This document shows, piece by piece, positions 43,991 to 54,300 of a DNA stretch of 64,000 nt (the first letter of the stretch is position 1; each line of letters starts with the position of its first letter). This DNA is from Rhizophagus clarus (lineage: Eukaryota; Glomeromycota; Glomeromycetes; Glomerales; Glomeraceae), in contig BLAL01000229.1 of assembly GCA_015698045.1 (NCBI GenBank), forward strand, positions 1,896,001-1,960,000, written 5' to 3'. The notes beneath the pieces are model-generated. The model had not been told where the DNA came from, made no database searches, and saw nothing but the letters and a program-made list of their open reading frames with translations. The position numbers were made by a program, and so were the translations under genes.

Positions 43991-45649
43991 TTGAAATATC
44001 ATATTAACGTTACCAAAGTATTATAACATTTATTTGACATCGTAACTATATCGTAGAAATATCATATTAATATCGAATTAACATCGCTAAAGTATTATAA
44101 CATTTATTTGATATCATCAATAACTATATCGTAGTAATTTCATAAATTACATCACAAAAATTAATATTTATTATACATCAATAATAATAATACAATCTTA
44201 TTAATAATAAAAGAAAATAAAGATTATTGTTAAGAATAACGAAAACATTAAATACTATCTTTATTCCTTTTATTCTATACGTAAGTAGGATCCAGTCGCT
44301 AAGGGTAAATTTTAAAAAAAAAATATAAAAAAAAAACAATTATGATTAATATAATATACTCTTTATAAAATATATTTAAAATTTAAATTTAATACATAAC
44401 CTTGGGATAATGGTTAGAGCAGGTAATCTCCGGGATTTTGAGAAAAAATAAAAATGATAATATTTTTAACGTTAGCTCTTTAAATTTTGAAAGTGTTACT
44501 AATTCTTAAAACCATAATATTATAAAAAAAATGCTGGCTGCTACGACTGACGCCACCCCGGACAAAGTAATTGGCGGCAGAAAATGTCATAAAATATCCA
44601 GCCCTATTTCACAACATTTTCCTCCGGGCTAAGCAAATATTACAAAAGAAAGCTTCAAATATATTCAGCAATTTGAACATAGCATTTGAGAATACATTCT
44701 AACTCCCTTAAGTAATACCACAGTCTAACAAAGAAAGACTCAAACTACACCCTATTGTAAAGAAAGTACATAACCAATCCCTCCTACAGAACCAGTAGAC
44801 TTTACGAATATGGTAGAGTCCAAAAAAATACGAAAAATATGCGTATATCCCATTTTCATACCTGCTTAATGGCTTCACTATTTATTTAAAAGTAGTTTTT
44901 TTGTCTTATACGTTTTTTGGCGAACGGTCTTCGTGTTGGTGGTTATATCGAATATATAAACTAAAATACCAAAGTATTGTTAATATTGTAAAAGATAAGT
45001 ATACTTGGATAAAAGATAAGTAAAGTATACTTGGATAAAAGAGAAAAGAAAATACCGTAAAGTGTTAATATATAAGACAAGTATAATATTTAAGAGAGAA
45101 GCGTATTTTTGAAAATAAGCAAAAAAAAATCACGCATTAAATAAACACGATTTTTAGCTATTTTTAGATATCACATGCATGTAAACAAATCGAATTTTGA
45201 TTGGTTAATTTAGTATATTACATCATGCATAAAGATTAATGTGATTTTATTGGTTAATTTTAAAACTGACACAAATTTAATAATTACTGATATTTATATA
45301 ATTAAGAAACTTTGAAAATTTGAACGATGTTAAATTAATATATATATGATACGATATAACATTTATGATGTCGATTTGCAGCGATATCTGCTAAAACTCT
45401 AAAAATTCAAAGAGATATAGATTTGATTTTTATTAACAACTAAATTTTCATTAATCTTACCAAGCATAAAGCGCACACAAAATTATGGTCATGTGCGGAA
45501 ATTTGTGCACCACCTACAATGTACAGTACAATATAGTAGCGGAAACGTATACAAAAAAAATTTAGATCTTAGTATATAAAATTGAAAATTATTAAAATTT
45601 TTATAGACTTAAAATTATCAATAAAATCTTTTTTCTAACTACAATTATG
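43991..45649. other. AT-rich intergenic sequence with a tRNA-promoter-like word
   Basis: No gene is supported. At 44401-44440 GGGATAATGGTTAGAGCAGG resembles the A-box half of a tRNA gene but is not followed by a complete cloverleaf. A GC-richer patch at 44540-44640 (CGCCACCCCGGAC) looks like the trace of an old repeat. Confidence 0.35.
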
Positions 45650-45712
45650 TGGTGTAGTTGTTCTTTGCACGGAATCTGCATATCTGCAGGTCTTAAGTTC
45701 AATTTCTACCGC
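45650..45712 (+). other. degraded tRNA-like sequence, possible SINE head
   Basis: GTGGTGTAGTTGTTC... opens a tRNA-like block. The first and last seven bases can pair in an acceptor-like stem (GTGGTGT with CTACCGC, six of seven). TCTGC...GCAGG forms a five-base anticodon-like stem around a six-base loop, and TTCAATT sits where a T-loop should be. The D and T stems are poor. It is more likely a tRNA-derived SINE or pseudogene than a working tRNA. Confidence 0.3.
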
Positions 45713-45913
45713 ATGATGATTGTGAAGACTTTCTATAGGGATGACATTTCCCATGTCCCACGATAGGGCTAAATTCTCCCCACGTAAAATGTCTAAATAT
45801 TTTTATTTCAAAAAAAAATTAACTTTGGTAATTGGTAGTAGTATCATTATATAATCTAGAAGGACCTGGTTTTTTTCAATATTATTATATTTATTGAACA
45901 TTACAAAGAAATT

Positions 45914-46215
45914 ACACGGGCGCGACAAAATGACACATAATGACATATTGTTCAGCAATTAATTCCTGTAATATCTTCTTTTAATTAATGTAATTAATGT
46001 AAGCCTTTGGTTCCAGTCCGGAATCAGCGTAAAATTTAATAAAATTACTCGGGCGCGACAACAATAACACATAATGACATATTGTTCAGCAATCCTGTAA
46101 TATCTTCTTTTAATTAATGTAATTAATGTAAGCCTTTGGTTCTTTGGTTCCAGTCCGGAATCAGCGTAAAATTTAATAAAACTGCATGGGCACGACAACA
46201 ACAACGACACATAAA
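45914..46215. repeat. ~133-bp repeat, two and a third tandem copies (same family as the element 2 target)
   Basis: Copies start at 45914, 46047 and 46184 with words CGGGCGCGACAA, TGACATATTGTTCAGCAAT, AATATCTTCTTTTAATTAAT and GGTTCCAGTCCGGAATCAGC. The same sequence in reverse orientation flanks element 2 (50390-50467 and 63614-63650). These copies therefore show the unoccupied site, with a single TCCGGA. Confidence 0.8.
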
Positions 46216-46718
46216 TTCCTGTGATATCTGTACATTATATTTAAAATTATAACAGATAAGAACGAATCTGCAATATTTTGCTCATTTAGCTCAATAAGAA
46301 AATATGTAAACTACTTTTTCTGGAAATTCTGACATTATTAAAAATGATTTGTCAAGCATCTTTTATAAAAGCATTCTGTGCCTTTCATGTATTGTAATTT
46401 AAAAAACAATTATTCTTTTTATTAAATTATTCAAAAAAAACGTTATTTGGCAATGCCAGCCACGTGAAAGGTTATTTAGAGCAAAAGAACACGCATTTTA
46501 CCAGAGCTTTTCAAATGAACGATATTTAAAGAAAAACATAATAAGTTGAATCAATTCACACTATCTTAAAACATGTTTTTGACATATACATATAATATAC
46601 CGTATATATTTTTATTTATTTATTACGAACAGATAATGTTTTTTTATAAATCTGATAAAATAGGAAATAAAAAAAACTCTCGTAAAAATAAACTAAATTC
46701 TATTATGAAAAAATCAAA
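46216..46718. other. intergenic, downstream of the acidic two-exon gene
   Basis: AT-rich with no coding signal. The last ~60 bases are likely the 3' untranslated region of the minus-strand gene that ends at 46719. Confidence 0.4.
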
Positions 46719-48487
46719 TTAACTGCTGGCCATCTCCGGTGCTGCATCTGGTGCTGGTGCTGCATCTCCATCCTCATTATCATCCTCTTTTTCGTTATTT
46801 TCGTGATCCTCTGATTTTTCATAATCACCATCCTTTTTTCTGTCAATATCCATCTCGTCATCATCCTCGTCATCATCGTGATTTCCACCATTATCCTCGA
46901 CTGGTGCTTGTGCTGCATCTCCATCTGATGCTTTTCCATCCTCATTATCATCCTCTTCTTCGTTATTTTCGTGATCCTCTGACTTTTCATAATTATCATC
47001 ATCCTCCTTTAAAGCAAATTGAAACGAGGATCCCGAATTAGGAACCTGCCTATAATGTAGGTCGAATTCCTTTGTCGGCCACTGAATTCCTTTTGTTAGT
47101 TTATCAAAAAAATCTGTATCATTATTTATTAGGAATTCTCTTGTGATAAAATCATGTAATTCTATCACATTCCACTGCCCTTTCAGGGCATTTAAGATTT
47201 TGTTGATCCTTCGGCCCGCCATCACTTCCTTTGCGAGTGCCTTTCTTCTTAATTTATCTTTTTTTTTCCCTTCCAATTCTGAGGCTTCCTTAACCCTCTT
47301 ATCATCATCTTTTAAGGAAGGTATTTTGTCTACAACTTGTTTATAACGGTCGTAAAGATCTGCTAAAACACTATACCATCTTAATCTTGATCTGCGAGCA
47401 ATTTCCTCGCTGACCCTTAATCTTGTGCAGGCTGTGGCTGCATACAAAATATAATCTGTAGCAGCCTCAAAATGCCGCATAAAGTTGGCATCATGTTTAT
47501 CTTGGATGAGCATTGGTGCTGGAGGAGGATTCAACGGAATGAGGTAATCGGGCACCTCTTCATGTTCAGTTGCAATATAATCAACATATTGTTCAAAGTA
47601 ACTTGTATTTGGTTTATCATAAACTGAATCGATAGTCGAAATATGATGCTCTTTTTTCGTGGCGAGATTTCCCCATTCTTCTAATTTCTCATCATGTTCA
47701 TCCTCTGCTTTTAGCTTTAAATACTCGCAAATTTTTGCACTCCATTCGTAACGATTCGGGTTCTTAAAAAAATATTAATATTTAATTGATTTATTCTGTT
47801 TTGATATAAAAATAATAATAAAACACTTACAATTTTTTTGTCCCGCACAGGGACATCTTTTGGAGGAAGGTAATGAAAGTATTGAAGACTTTCATTTATT
47901 GCCCGTATTGAGCTATTTAACTTTTCATTTACGGATTTCTTACTAGCTGTTTTTTTGAGCGATTTTTTTGTTATTTCTGAGTAACTCTCAATTTGGGCAG
48001 ACGATAAGGATGTTTCTGCATCATTAATTTGTGAGTTAATGAGCATTCGCTTCTCTTCATTTATTTTCTTAATTATATTATTTGGAGTGACTGAATTACA
48101 ATAATAAACTGGAATCTTAAAAGAATTCTGATGAATTTCATTCCCAAGTTCAATTCTATCATCCTCGTACAATACCTGTTTCACTTGAGTTGGGGGAATT
48201 TTAGTTATTGTGTCTGGATTTTGAATCCATTCCACAACAAATTTGTCCTTTGTAATTACCACCGTATCAACTTCGGGTGGTAATATTAGGGACGCAGAGG
48301 ACACTAAGTTTGTAAAAGAAGCGCGTTTGTTAAATAGTTCTTTTCTATCATTCAATGTATCTAATTTTATTTTTTTATTGTCGAATGAATCCTCGTCCCA
48401 ATTAAATTGTTCATGAAGCCTTTCATCTAAATTGTAAGACTCATGCTTCTTTTTTCTTTTTGATGATACAATTGATGATTGAGACAT
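46719..48487 (-). CDS. two-exon acidic protein, 566 residues, unknown function
   Basis: Exon 1 is 47831-48487 (219 codons) and exon 2 is 46719-47762 (347 codons and stop). The intron is 68 nt (47763-47830, GTAAGT...TTTAAG) and falls between codons. The N-terminus is Ser/Lys-rich with a likely nuclear signal (SSKRKKKHESYN). The middle of exon 1 has VDTVVITKDKFVVEWIQNPD. Exon 2 begins NPNRYEWSAKICEYLKLKA, contains a helical region (FMRHFEAATDYILYAATACT, RRKALAKEVMAGRRINKILN) and ends in a strongly acidic tail. The tail has an internal duplication (NYEKSEDHENNEEEDDNEDG and DYEKSEDHENNEKEDDNEDG). No known domain is recognised. Nuclear acidic proteins of this kind can be chromatin-associated, which is inference. 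Confidence 0.75.
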
Positions 48488-49741
48488 TTTTGATGAAGAA
48501 GATAAAGAGTAAATTTATGTTTTGTTCACAAAATGGTAGTAACAAATGATTATTGCTTGATACATGATTTCCAAGAGAAATAACTTATATTTATATTTTT
48601 TGAACTCTCAAGTTTTTATTTTTAGATATTTTTATAATTATGCATTTATGTTATATTTTACAATGTATAGTTTATAGATAATTGTTAAATCTCAATTAAT
48701 TTGATGTATAAACGTGGACTAAATAAATTGATTTAATGAGCGATGTAAATGTTCTTATCGCTAAAAACCAGATCATTGATCTCCCGCATCTTTCTTTGCA
48801 TATACGTAAATTAAAATAAATCCAGTACAATGATTTCTATTTTTGGAATTACGCAAGAAAATGATTAAGAGCGCGGAAAATAATTCATTGTTAAATCAAA
48901 GTGATCAAATTAAATTACATCCGATTTTGGATACGCAGGGAAATAATTAACAGTACAATAGTTTCTATCTTTGGAATTACGCAGGAGAGCACATCCAGTA
49001 CAATGGTTTCTATTTTTGAAATTGCGCGGAAAAATAATTCATTGATCAATCAACGTAATTAAAATAAATTACATGTTAAGGAATTACGAGACACCGCTTC
49101 AGACCAGCATAATTAATATATTTTATTTGAAGGTGAAACTAATATCATGAAGAGAGAAAAAAAAAGTATAAAGAATTATAACAAAGTATAAATGAACCTG
49201 CATATACCTACGCATCTATCTGTACTTATTTATTACTTCAATAAATTGGTTACCAAATTTATACAGTTTTGTGGACATATGTAATAAAACATTACACATT
49301 ACCATATATAATATATTTCTTCTTCTACAAGACTACAAGTCTTCAAAAATGATCACAAAGAATTAATATATATACTTTAATTAGATATAAATCAATAAAT
49401 TTTTTACGGTTCCATCAGGAGTCTCAAAGAATTTATTAGATATCTATCTATCCAGAATCATCGGAAAAAAAGAATTACATTGTTACAATTCCTTTTTTGA
49501 ATTCTGATAATTAAGTAGGATTCTGGTCTGTATAAAATTCATGTGCACAATGTGCACATGTACACATTACTAGTTACACTAGTTACAATGCCATATGTTT
49601 GGAGAAGGACCTGACTAATTTTGGCTGTTATTCAGCTGGATAATTTCTAAAATTGTTTTCTGACCACGACACTACCATGACTAATAAATTTCCATTATTT
49701 TTTTTAAAAAAAAAAACTTTTAAATTTTGATTTTTAAAAAA
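48488..49741. other. intergenic, AT-rich
   Basis: No gene was seen. Between 48810 and 49040 a short phrase (CAGTACAATGRTTTCTATTT followed by TTGRAATTACGC) occurs about three times, a small degenerate repeat. Around 49540-49575 GTGCACAATGTGCACATGTA is palindrome-rich. Confidence 0.4.
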
Positions 49742-50137
49742 ATGGGCAAACCATCCTTGTTTTCCAGAAAAACATCTCGTAAACGGCAGCTTAAAAGACG
49801 ACAATGTCATAAATTACGGAAAGAAATTGAAATCGGTGATGTTCAAATACAACTTATCGATTATAAGAAAGATGTTGAAGCATCAAAAGAGAAAGCAATT
49901 GAACGAATGAATCAATTGTGTCGGGAAAATGAAAACTTATTAAAATGGATAGACGTGTACGCAAAACAAATCGAAATTCAAAAGAAAAGAAATTATGATC
50001 TTGAACTGAAACTTTACGCACAGCACGCACAGCAATCATCATCGTCGTCGTCATCATCATCACAGTCTCAATCTTCGTCACAACCTTCATTCAAAAGTTT
50101 GGATGAATACTTTAAATGGGAAAATAATCAAAAATAA
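49742..50137 (+). CDS. small basic coiled-coil protein, unknown function
   Basis: About 131 residues from the ATG at 49742. An in-frame ATG 15 nt upstream is less likely because it sits in an A/T homopolymer context. The N-terminus is highly basic (RKTSRKRQLKRRQCHKLRKE) and is followed by a helical, heptad-like segment (ASKEKAIERMNQLCRENENL, then IEIQKKRNYDLELKL). A Ser/Gln run and a short end FKSLDEYFKWENNQK follow. The layout recalls a basic-leucine-zipper, but the conserved Asn and Arg of bZIP basic regions are not evident, so I do not call it one. It stands alone between the acidic gene and the element 2 target repeat. Confidence 0.55.
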   Translation: MGKPSLFSRKTSRKRQLKRRQCHKLRKEIEIGDVQIQLIDYKKDVEASKEKAIERMNQLCRENENLLKWIDVYAKQIEIQKKRNYDLELKLYAQHAQQSSSSSSSSSQSQSSSQPSFKSLDEYFKWENNQK

Positions 50138-50461
50138 TCAATAATGTTTTTGATTTTTATTTTCTTTGTATTCTTTCTTTGTATTCTTTCAATAAATATT
50201 ATAAAAAACCCTAGGTCTAGATTATATAATGATACTACTACCAATGTTAATTTTTTTTTTTTGAAATAAAAATATTTGGAAGGTATTTTTATGATGAGAA
50301 TTTAGCTCTATTGTGGGAAATATCAGCCCTATAGAATATCATCGCAATCGTCATGCAGTTTAATGAGCTAAACGGAACATACATTAATTAAGGAATTAAT
50401 GACTGAACAATAATTATATCATTGGCCACGCCCGTGTAATTTTATTAAACTTTACGCTGAT
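50138..50461. other. intergenic and left half of the repeat interrupted by element 2
   Basis: From about 50380 the sequence matches the 133-bp repeat at 45.9-46.2 kb in reverse orientation (GAACAATAATTATATCATTG, CACGCCCGTGTAATTTTATT, TTACGCTGATTCCGGA) up to the element boundary. The region before it is AT-rich and contains the 3' end of the small basic gene. Confidence 0.6.
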
Positions 50462-50467
50462 TCCGGA
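50462..50467. repeat. target-site duplication TCCGGA (left)
   Basis: TCCGGA directly precedes the first base (AGTAGTAGAG) of element 2. The same six bases follow its last base at 63614-63619. Unoccupied repeat copies at 46013-46020 and near 46153 hold TCCGGA once. Six-base duplications are the Polinton norm. The word is its own reverse complement, so the identity of the two copies alone is slightly less informative than usual, but the flanking repeat confirms it. Confidence 0.85.
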
Positions 50468-50774
50468 AGTAGTAGAGAAATGGGGTTTTTGGCACATTTC
50501 GATTACAGGGTTCCAGGATGGTTTCCTGGGTATCAAAAAATAAACACATAGCGTAAACCATTTGTAAATATACACCTGACCTTAAGGAAATCATTTTGCT
50601 TTCCTGATTGTTATTCGCTCTGTAAACATTTGTTTCCTATATGTAAAAATAAAATTTCACTTTGGCACAAACAAGTCCGAAACCTATTTGGTTCTCATCC
50701 TGGATAACATAAATTTTTCGCATATAATATAACCAAATTGCCTCCCTATAGCATGTACACAAGATAAGAAAGCA

Positions 50775-50935
50775 AATACTGTTCACAGTCTGCGGAGCGA
50801 AGCGGAGCATGTAAACAAGATATGAAAACAAATAGTGTTAACAGTCTGCGGAGCGAAGCGGAGCATGTACACAAGATATGGAAACAAATAGTGTTCACAG
50901 TCTGCGGAGCGAAGCGGAGCATGTACGCAAGACAA
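50775..50935. repeat. 56-bp tandem repeat, three copies, in the left terminal repeat
   Basis: The unit contains CAGTCTGCGGAGCGAAGCGG, then AGCATGTACACAAGATATGG and AAACAAATAGTGTT. The core words at 50791, 50847 and 50903 give a period of 56. GCGGAGCGAAGCGGAGC is rich in internal repeats. The mirrored copy lies at about 63146-63306. Iterons of this sort at element ends often bind replication or terminal proteins, which is inference. Confidence 0.75.
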
Positions 50936-50992
50936 GAAAAAAAATCATGTGATATAAATGCATACATATTGTATCCTGCCACTAGCCCGTCA

Positions 50993-51262
50993 CTAGCCCC
51001 CACTAACCTGAATTTTTGCAAGCTTCTGTCGTTGAAAAAATGCTCTAGAACGATACTTGCCTGAATGTTTTTTACAAGCACCGTATTCAGAGAAAGTATT
51101 TTTAACGCATCCAGGTTGTATACATGGATAATGTTTAGGTGAATTCCGATGGGCTTTACATCCCTTTGGATCATAGCATCTCCGATTGCACTCTTCTCCA
51201 GTCCTAAGAATATATGGACAATAATAAAAATTCCAGGGTATCTCCTTTTTTCCGCATCCCAT
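50993..51262 (-). CDS. Cys/His-rich small protein (left copy)
   Basis: 89 residues, outward-facing in the terminal repeat, identical to the right copy. Likely zinc ligands lie in YYCPYILRTGEECNRRCYD, GCKAHRNS, YPCIQPGCVKN and YGACKKHSGKYRS, followed by a basic tail (FFQRQKLAKIQ). A homologue with about half of the residues shared sits beside the primase-helicase of element 1, which supports this frame over the longer antisense-phase frame that overlaps it. It may bind the element ends or regulate the divergent promoter. No known family is recognised. Confidence 0.7.
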   Translation of the reverse strand: MGCGKKEIPWNFYYCPYILRTGEECNRRCYDPKGCKAHRNSPKHYPCIQPGCVKNTFSEYGACKKHSGKYRSRAFFQRQKLAKIQVSGG

Positions 51263-51358
51263 AGTTTCTTTTTTGAATAAATGTCTAACACTAATTATCC
51301 GAACAAAATAATTTTTATTTTAAACTTTTTCTAACACTATATAATCTTCGAGAAAAAC
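51263..51358. promoter_or_regulatory. divergent promoter in the left terminal repeat (mirror at 62723-62818)
   Basis: 96 bp between the outward Cys-rich gene and the inward polymerase gene. TATATAAT at 51338-51345 lies 14-21 nt before the inward ATG, followed by CTTCGAGAAAAAC. A TTTTAAACTTTTT block lies at about 51319-51331. The mirror image (TATA at 62736-62743) serves the polymerase-like/F-box gene. The same layout, TATAAATCTTTCG plus an A-run and ATGAGC, stands before the primase-helicase of element 1. Confidence 0.6.
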
Positions 51359-54300
51359 ATGAGCGGATTACTTGGTAGTATCACTGGCACAATAGGACGA
51401 TTGTTCGGAAATCTTTTGCCAAGCTGGGGAGACCCGGCACCAGTACCACCCGAGACAGCCGAACCTCCTGAACCAGAAAAAGAGCCGGAGCCGGAGTCGG
51501 ATGGGGAGAGCGACTATGAGACCGCCGATGAAGGAGATGTTTCATCAGAATCCGAATCTGAATCTGAATCCGATAATGAATCTGAAGCTGAAGAAGAAAA
51601 AATAATATTTCGAAGAATAGAAGATCCAGCTCCAAAAAGGTTAGTAGAAACTAGAAGAATCTTTGACCAAGGCTTATGTGTCGATTATCTTGCTAATATT
51701 CCAGAAACTTACCCATATCGAGAAGATCCCTTAGCCATGTTCGAGGATGTTGAAGATCAAATTAGTGATGTTTATAGAAGGAAATTAGCACGATTAGGAG
51801 GAGTTAAAACAAAGATAGTTCTTATTGCTCATATGTATCGGTTTATACAAGGAGGACGTTTTGCTCACCGAATAGATCAAGACATAGCGTTTCCAAGTGA
51901 AATTTTAGATATTATTCGCCAGGATCGAATAAACCAAACAGTTTCACGTCAATATAATGAAATTTTAGATAAAATCGATGAAATGAAGCAAAATCAACAT
52001 TCAGGCTGGATATATGAATATGGGAAAAAGATATTTCTAGAAATAAGTGCATACCAGCCACTCCGAGGTAGTTCTCATTTTGCTTTACCAAAAATATGGG
52101 CCAAGCCTCAATTAGGGATAATTAATCCCAAAAATACAGATAACAGATGTTTTGAAGAATGTTTGAAGGCTCATTTAGCCAGTGAAGAAGCTCGTAGACA
52201 GGGAACCAGAGCAAGAAATCTTCATGATGTTAGTAGATTACGGCGCTTTGATAATATACTAAATTTCTCTGGTATAAATTTCCCAGCCACATTGCGGGAT
52301 ATAGACTTATTCGAAGAAAATAACCCCTCATTTTCAGTAAATGTATTTTATCCTGCACCCACAAAAAATGACAGAGAGCAATTAACTAGGAAGCTAGATC
52401 CACTTCGTTTATCAGAATATAATTATCAAAGAGAACATTTAGTGGATTTAATATTATTTACCGAAGGAGAGGAAGATTTAAGAGATCGTCGTAATATTAA
52501 TGAAGTCCCTCCAGGATTAAATACACACTATTGTCTTATCAATGGAGAAAGTGGGTGGAGTCGAATTATGAGTAACTGGAATAAACATAAGGGACGAAAA
52601 TATTTCTGTCGTCACTGTTGGATTGCCCCATTCACAAGATTGGATTTGCTTCAAGAGCACATAAAGCACAACTGCCATGGTCGAAATAATCCTAATGCTG
52701 GGCAAAGAGAAATCTTCCCCGAAAAGGGGATGCATATCATGAAATTCAAAAACTATGGAGCCATGGAAAATGTTCCATTTTATTTCGTTAAGGATCTAAA
52801 AGCGGATAGTGACCCAGTAGAGAAAAACGATATCAAAGAAAAGACCATTAAACTGCAAAAGCAGAAGCCTAATAGTTATGGCTATGCTCTAATGCAAACG
52901 GATGGGAAGCTAGCAAAAGAAATTGCAAGACGAACTCCAAACTCAATTGCAGAGTCATGGGAAAGTATGCAACGAGACTTGGAAGAAATTATAAAGCCGA
53001 AGTTGCGCAATCCGGAAAAAATAAAAATGACAGAGCGAGATTGGCGAACACATAAGTCTGCCATAAGATGTTACATATGTGAAGAAAGGCTACAAGAAAC
53101 CCGATATAATAAAGTAAAATATTTCGATACTTCCCGAAAGTTCCTAGGCGGTGCTCATTATGGTTGTGTTAAAATTAAGTGTGAGGCTACAGAAGAAAAC
53201 CTATCGGAGGCTGTATATCGTACAGAAGGTTTGTCTATAGAAGAGGAAAATACGTTCAAAAAAGCAACCAAATGCTGTTTATGTAAAATGAGTCTTCGAG
53301 CCGATATAAATGACAACAGGGTTAGAGATCATGACCATTTTACCGGGAAGTATCGTGGCCCAGCACATCGTAGATGTAATCTTCTACTCCGAATAAAGCC
53401 AGACGAAATTAAGATCCCATTGATATATCATGGTGGGAAACATTATGACTTTCATCATGAAGTACGGGAATTGGGCCTAGTTAGTGAAGACAAAATCGAA
53501 ATAATTGCGGACAATATGGAGAATTATAAGACGATAATAATTGGCCAGATCAAATTTATAGACTCCTGTCAATTCCAGTTCCCATCATTAGAAAAAGTGG
53601 CATCAAATTTGCGTGGTCAAGAAAAGTCTCCGGAGCAATTGGCTAAATGTTTCCCGATTATGGCGCAGAGCTTACCTCAGCATTTACTCCCGATACTCAC
53701 ACAAAAATGTGAGTACCCATACGAATTGAATGATCCAGATCGCTTCTCTAGAACAGAGCTCCCATCAAGAAAAGAATTTAACACAGTGCTAGGCGGACTA
53801 AATTATTGCGACCAAGGATGTAAAAAGTGTAAACACGAAATAAAGGGTAAAAAGTGTGATGGGGAATGTAAAGAAGGGGATTTAAAGGAGGTTGACGATT
53901 GTGAGCATGAAAAAATTTATACCATCAGCCAGAAGCAATATGAACATGCGCAGAAAGTATGGGAGGAGGCAAAATGTGAAACATTCGGGGACTATCATGA
54001 TTTATATCTAAGAACCGATGTTTTATTATTAGCGGACTCAATTCAGCGGTTCCGAATGACAATGAAGGAAGTATCCGGACTAGACCCTTTGAACTATATA
54101 ACATTGCCATCATTCGCATTTGATATGGCAAAAAAGATGACCAAGGTCAAGCTTGAATTATTCCATAAAGGTCAAGAAGATATGCACGAATTCGTCCAAC
54201 GCTGGATGCGAGGTGGAAATTCTATGGCTCCACGACGTTTAGCAAAAGCAAATTTTCCCGGAATGAAAGGCTATAACAAACATAAGGCAAATAAATGGCT

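Larger units (their letters stand above)
50468..51525 (+). repeat. left terminal inverted repeat of element 2 (1058 bp)
   Basis: Matches the reverse complement of 62556-63613 from the first base until 51525, with one difference seen (near 50923, G against A). Identity stops abruptly inside codon 56 of the inward gene. The repeat contains three 56-bp tandem copies, the outward Cys-rich gene, a divergent promoter and the first ~56 codons of the inward gene. Confidence 0.92.

Noticed and set aside
44401-44440. Possible tRNA gene (A-box-like GGTTAGAGCAGG)
   Set aside because: No B box or cloverleaf can be drawn downstream within normal tRNA length.
46703-47002. Met/Lys/Ile-rich frame overlapping the acidic tail of the two-exon gene
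   Set aside because: It is a frame-shifted reading of GAT/GAA-rich repeats. The spliced gene explains the region.
49727-50137. Calling the small basic coiled-coil protein a bZIP transcription factor
   Set aside because: The invariant Asn and Arg of the bZIP basic region and regular Leu heptads are not evident.
50746-51291. A 181-codon open frame opposite/overlapping the Cys-rich gene in both terminal repeats (also 62790-63335)
   Set aside because: It runs through the 56-bp iterons and overlaps the 89-residue frame in another phase. Only the shorter frame has a homologue (12519-12824), so the longer one is a shadow.
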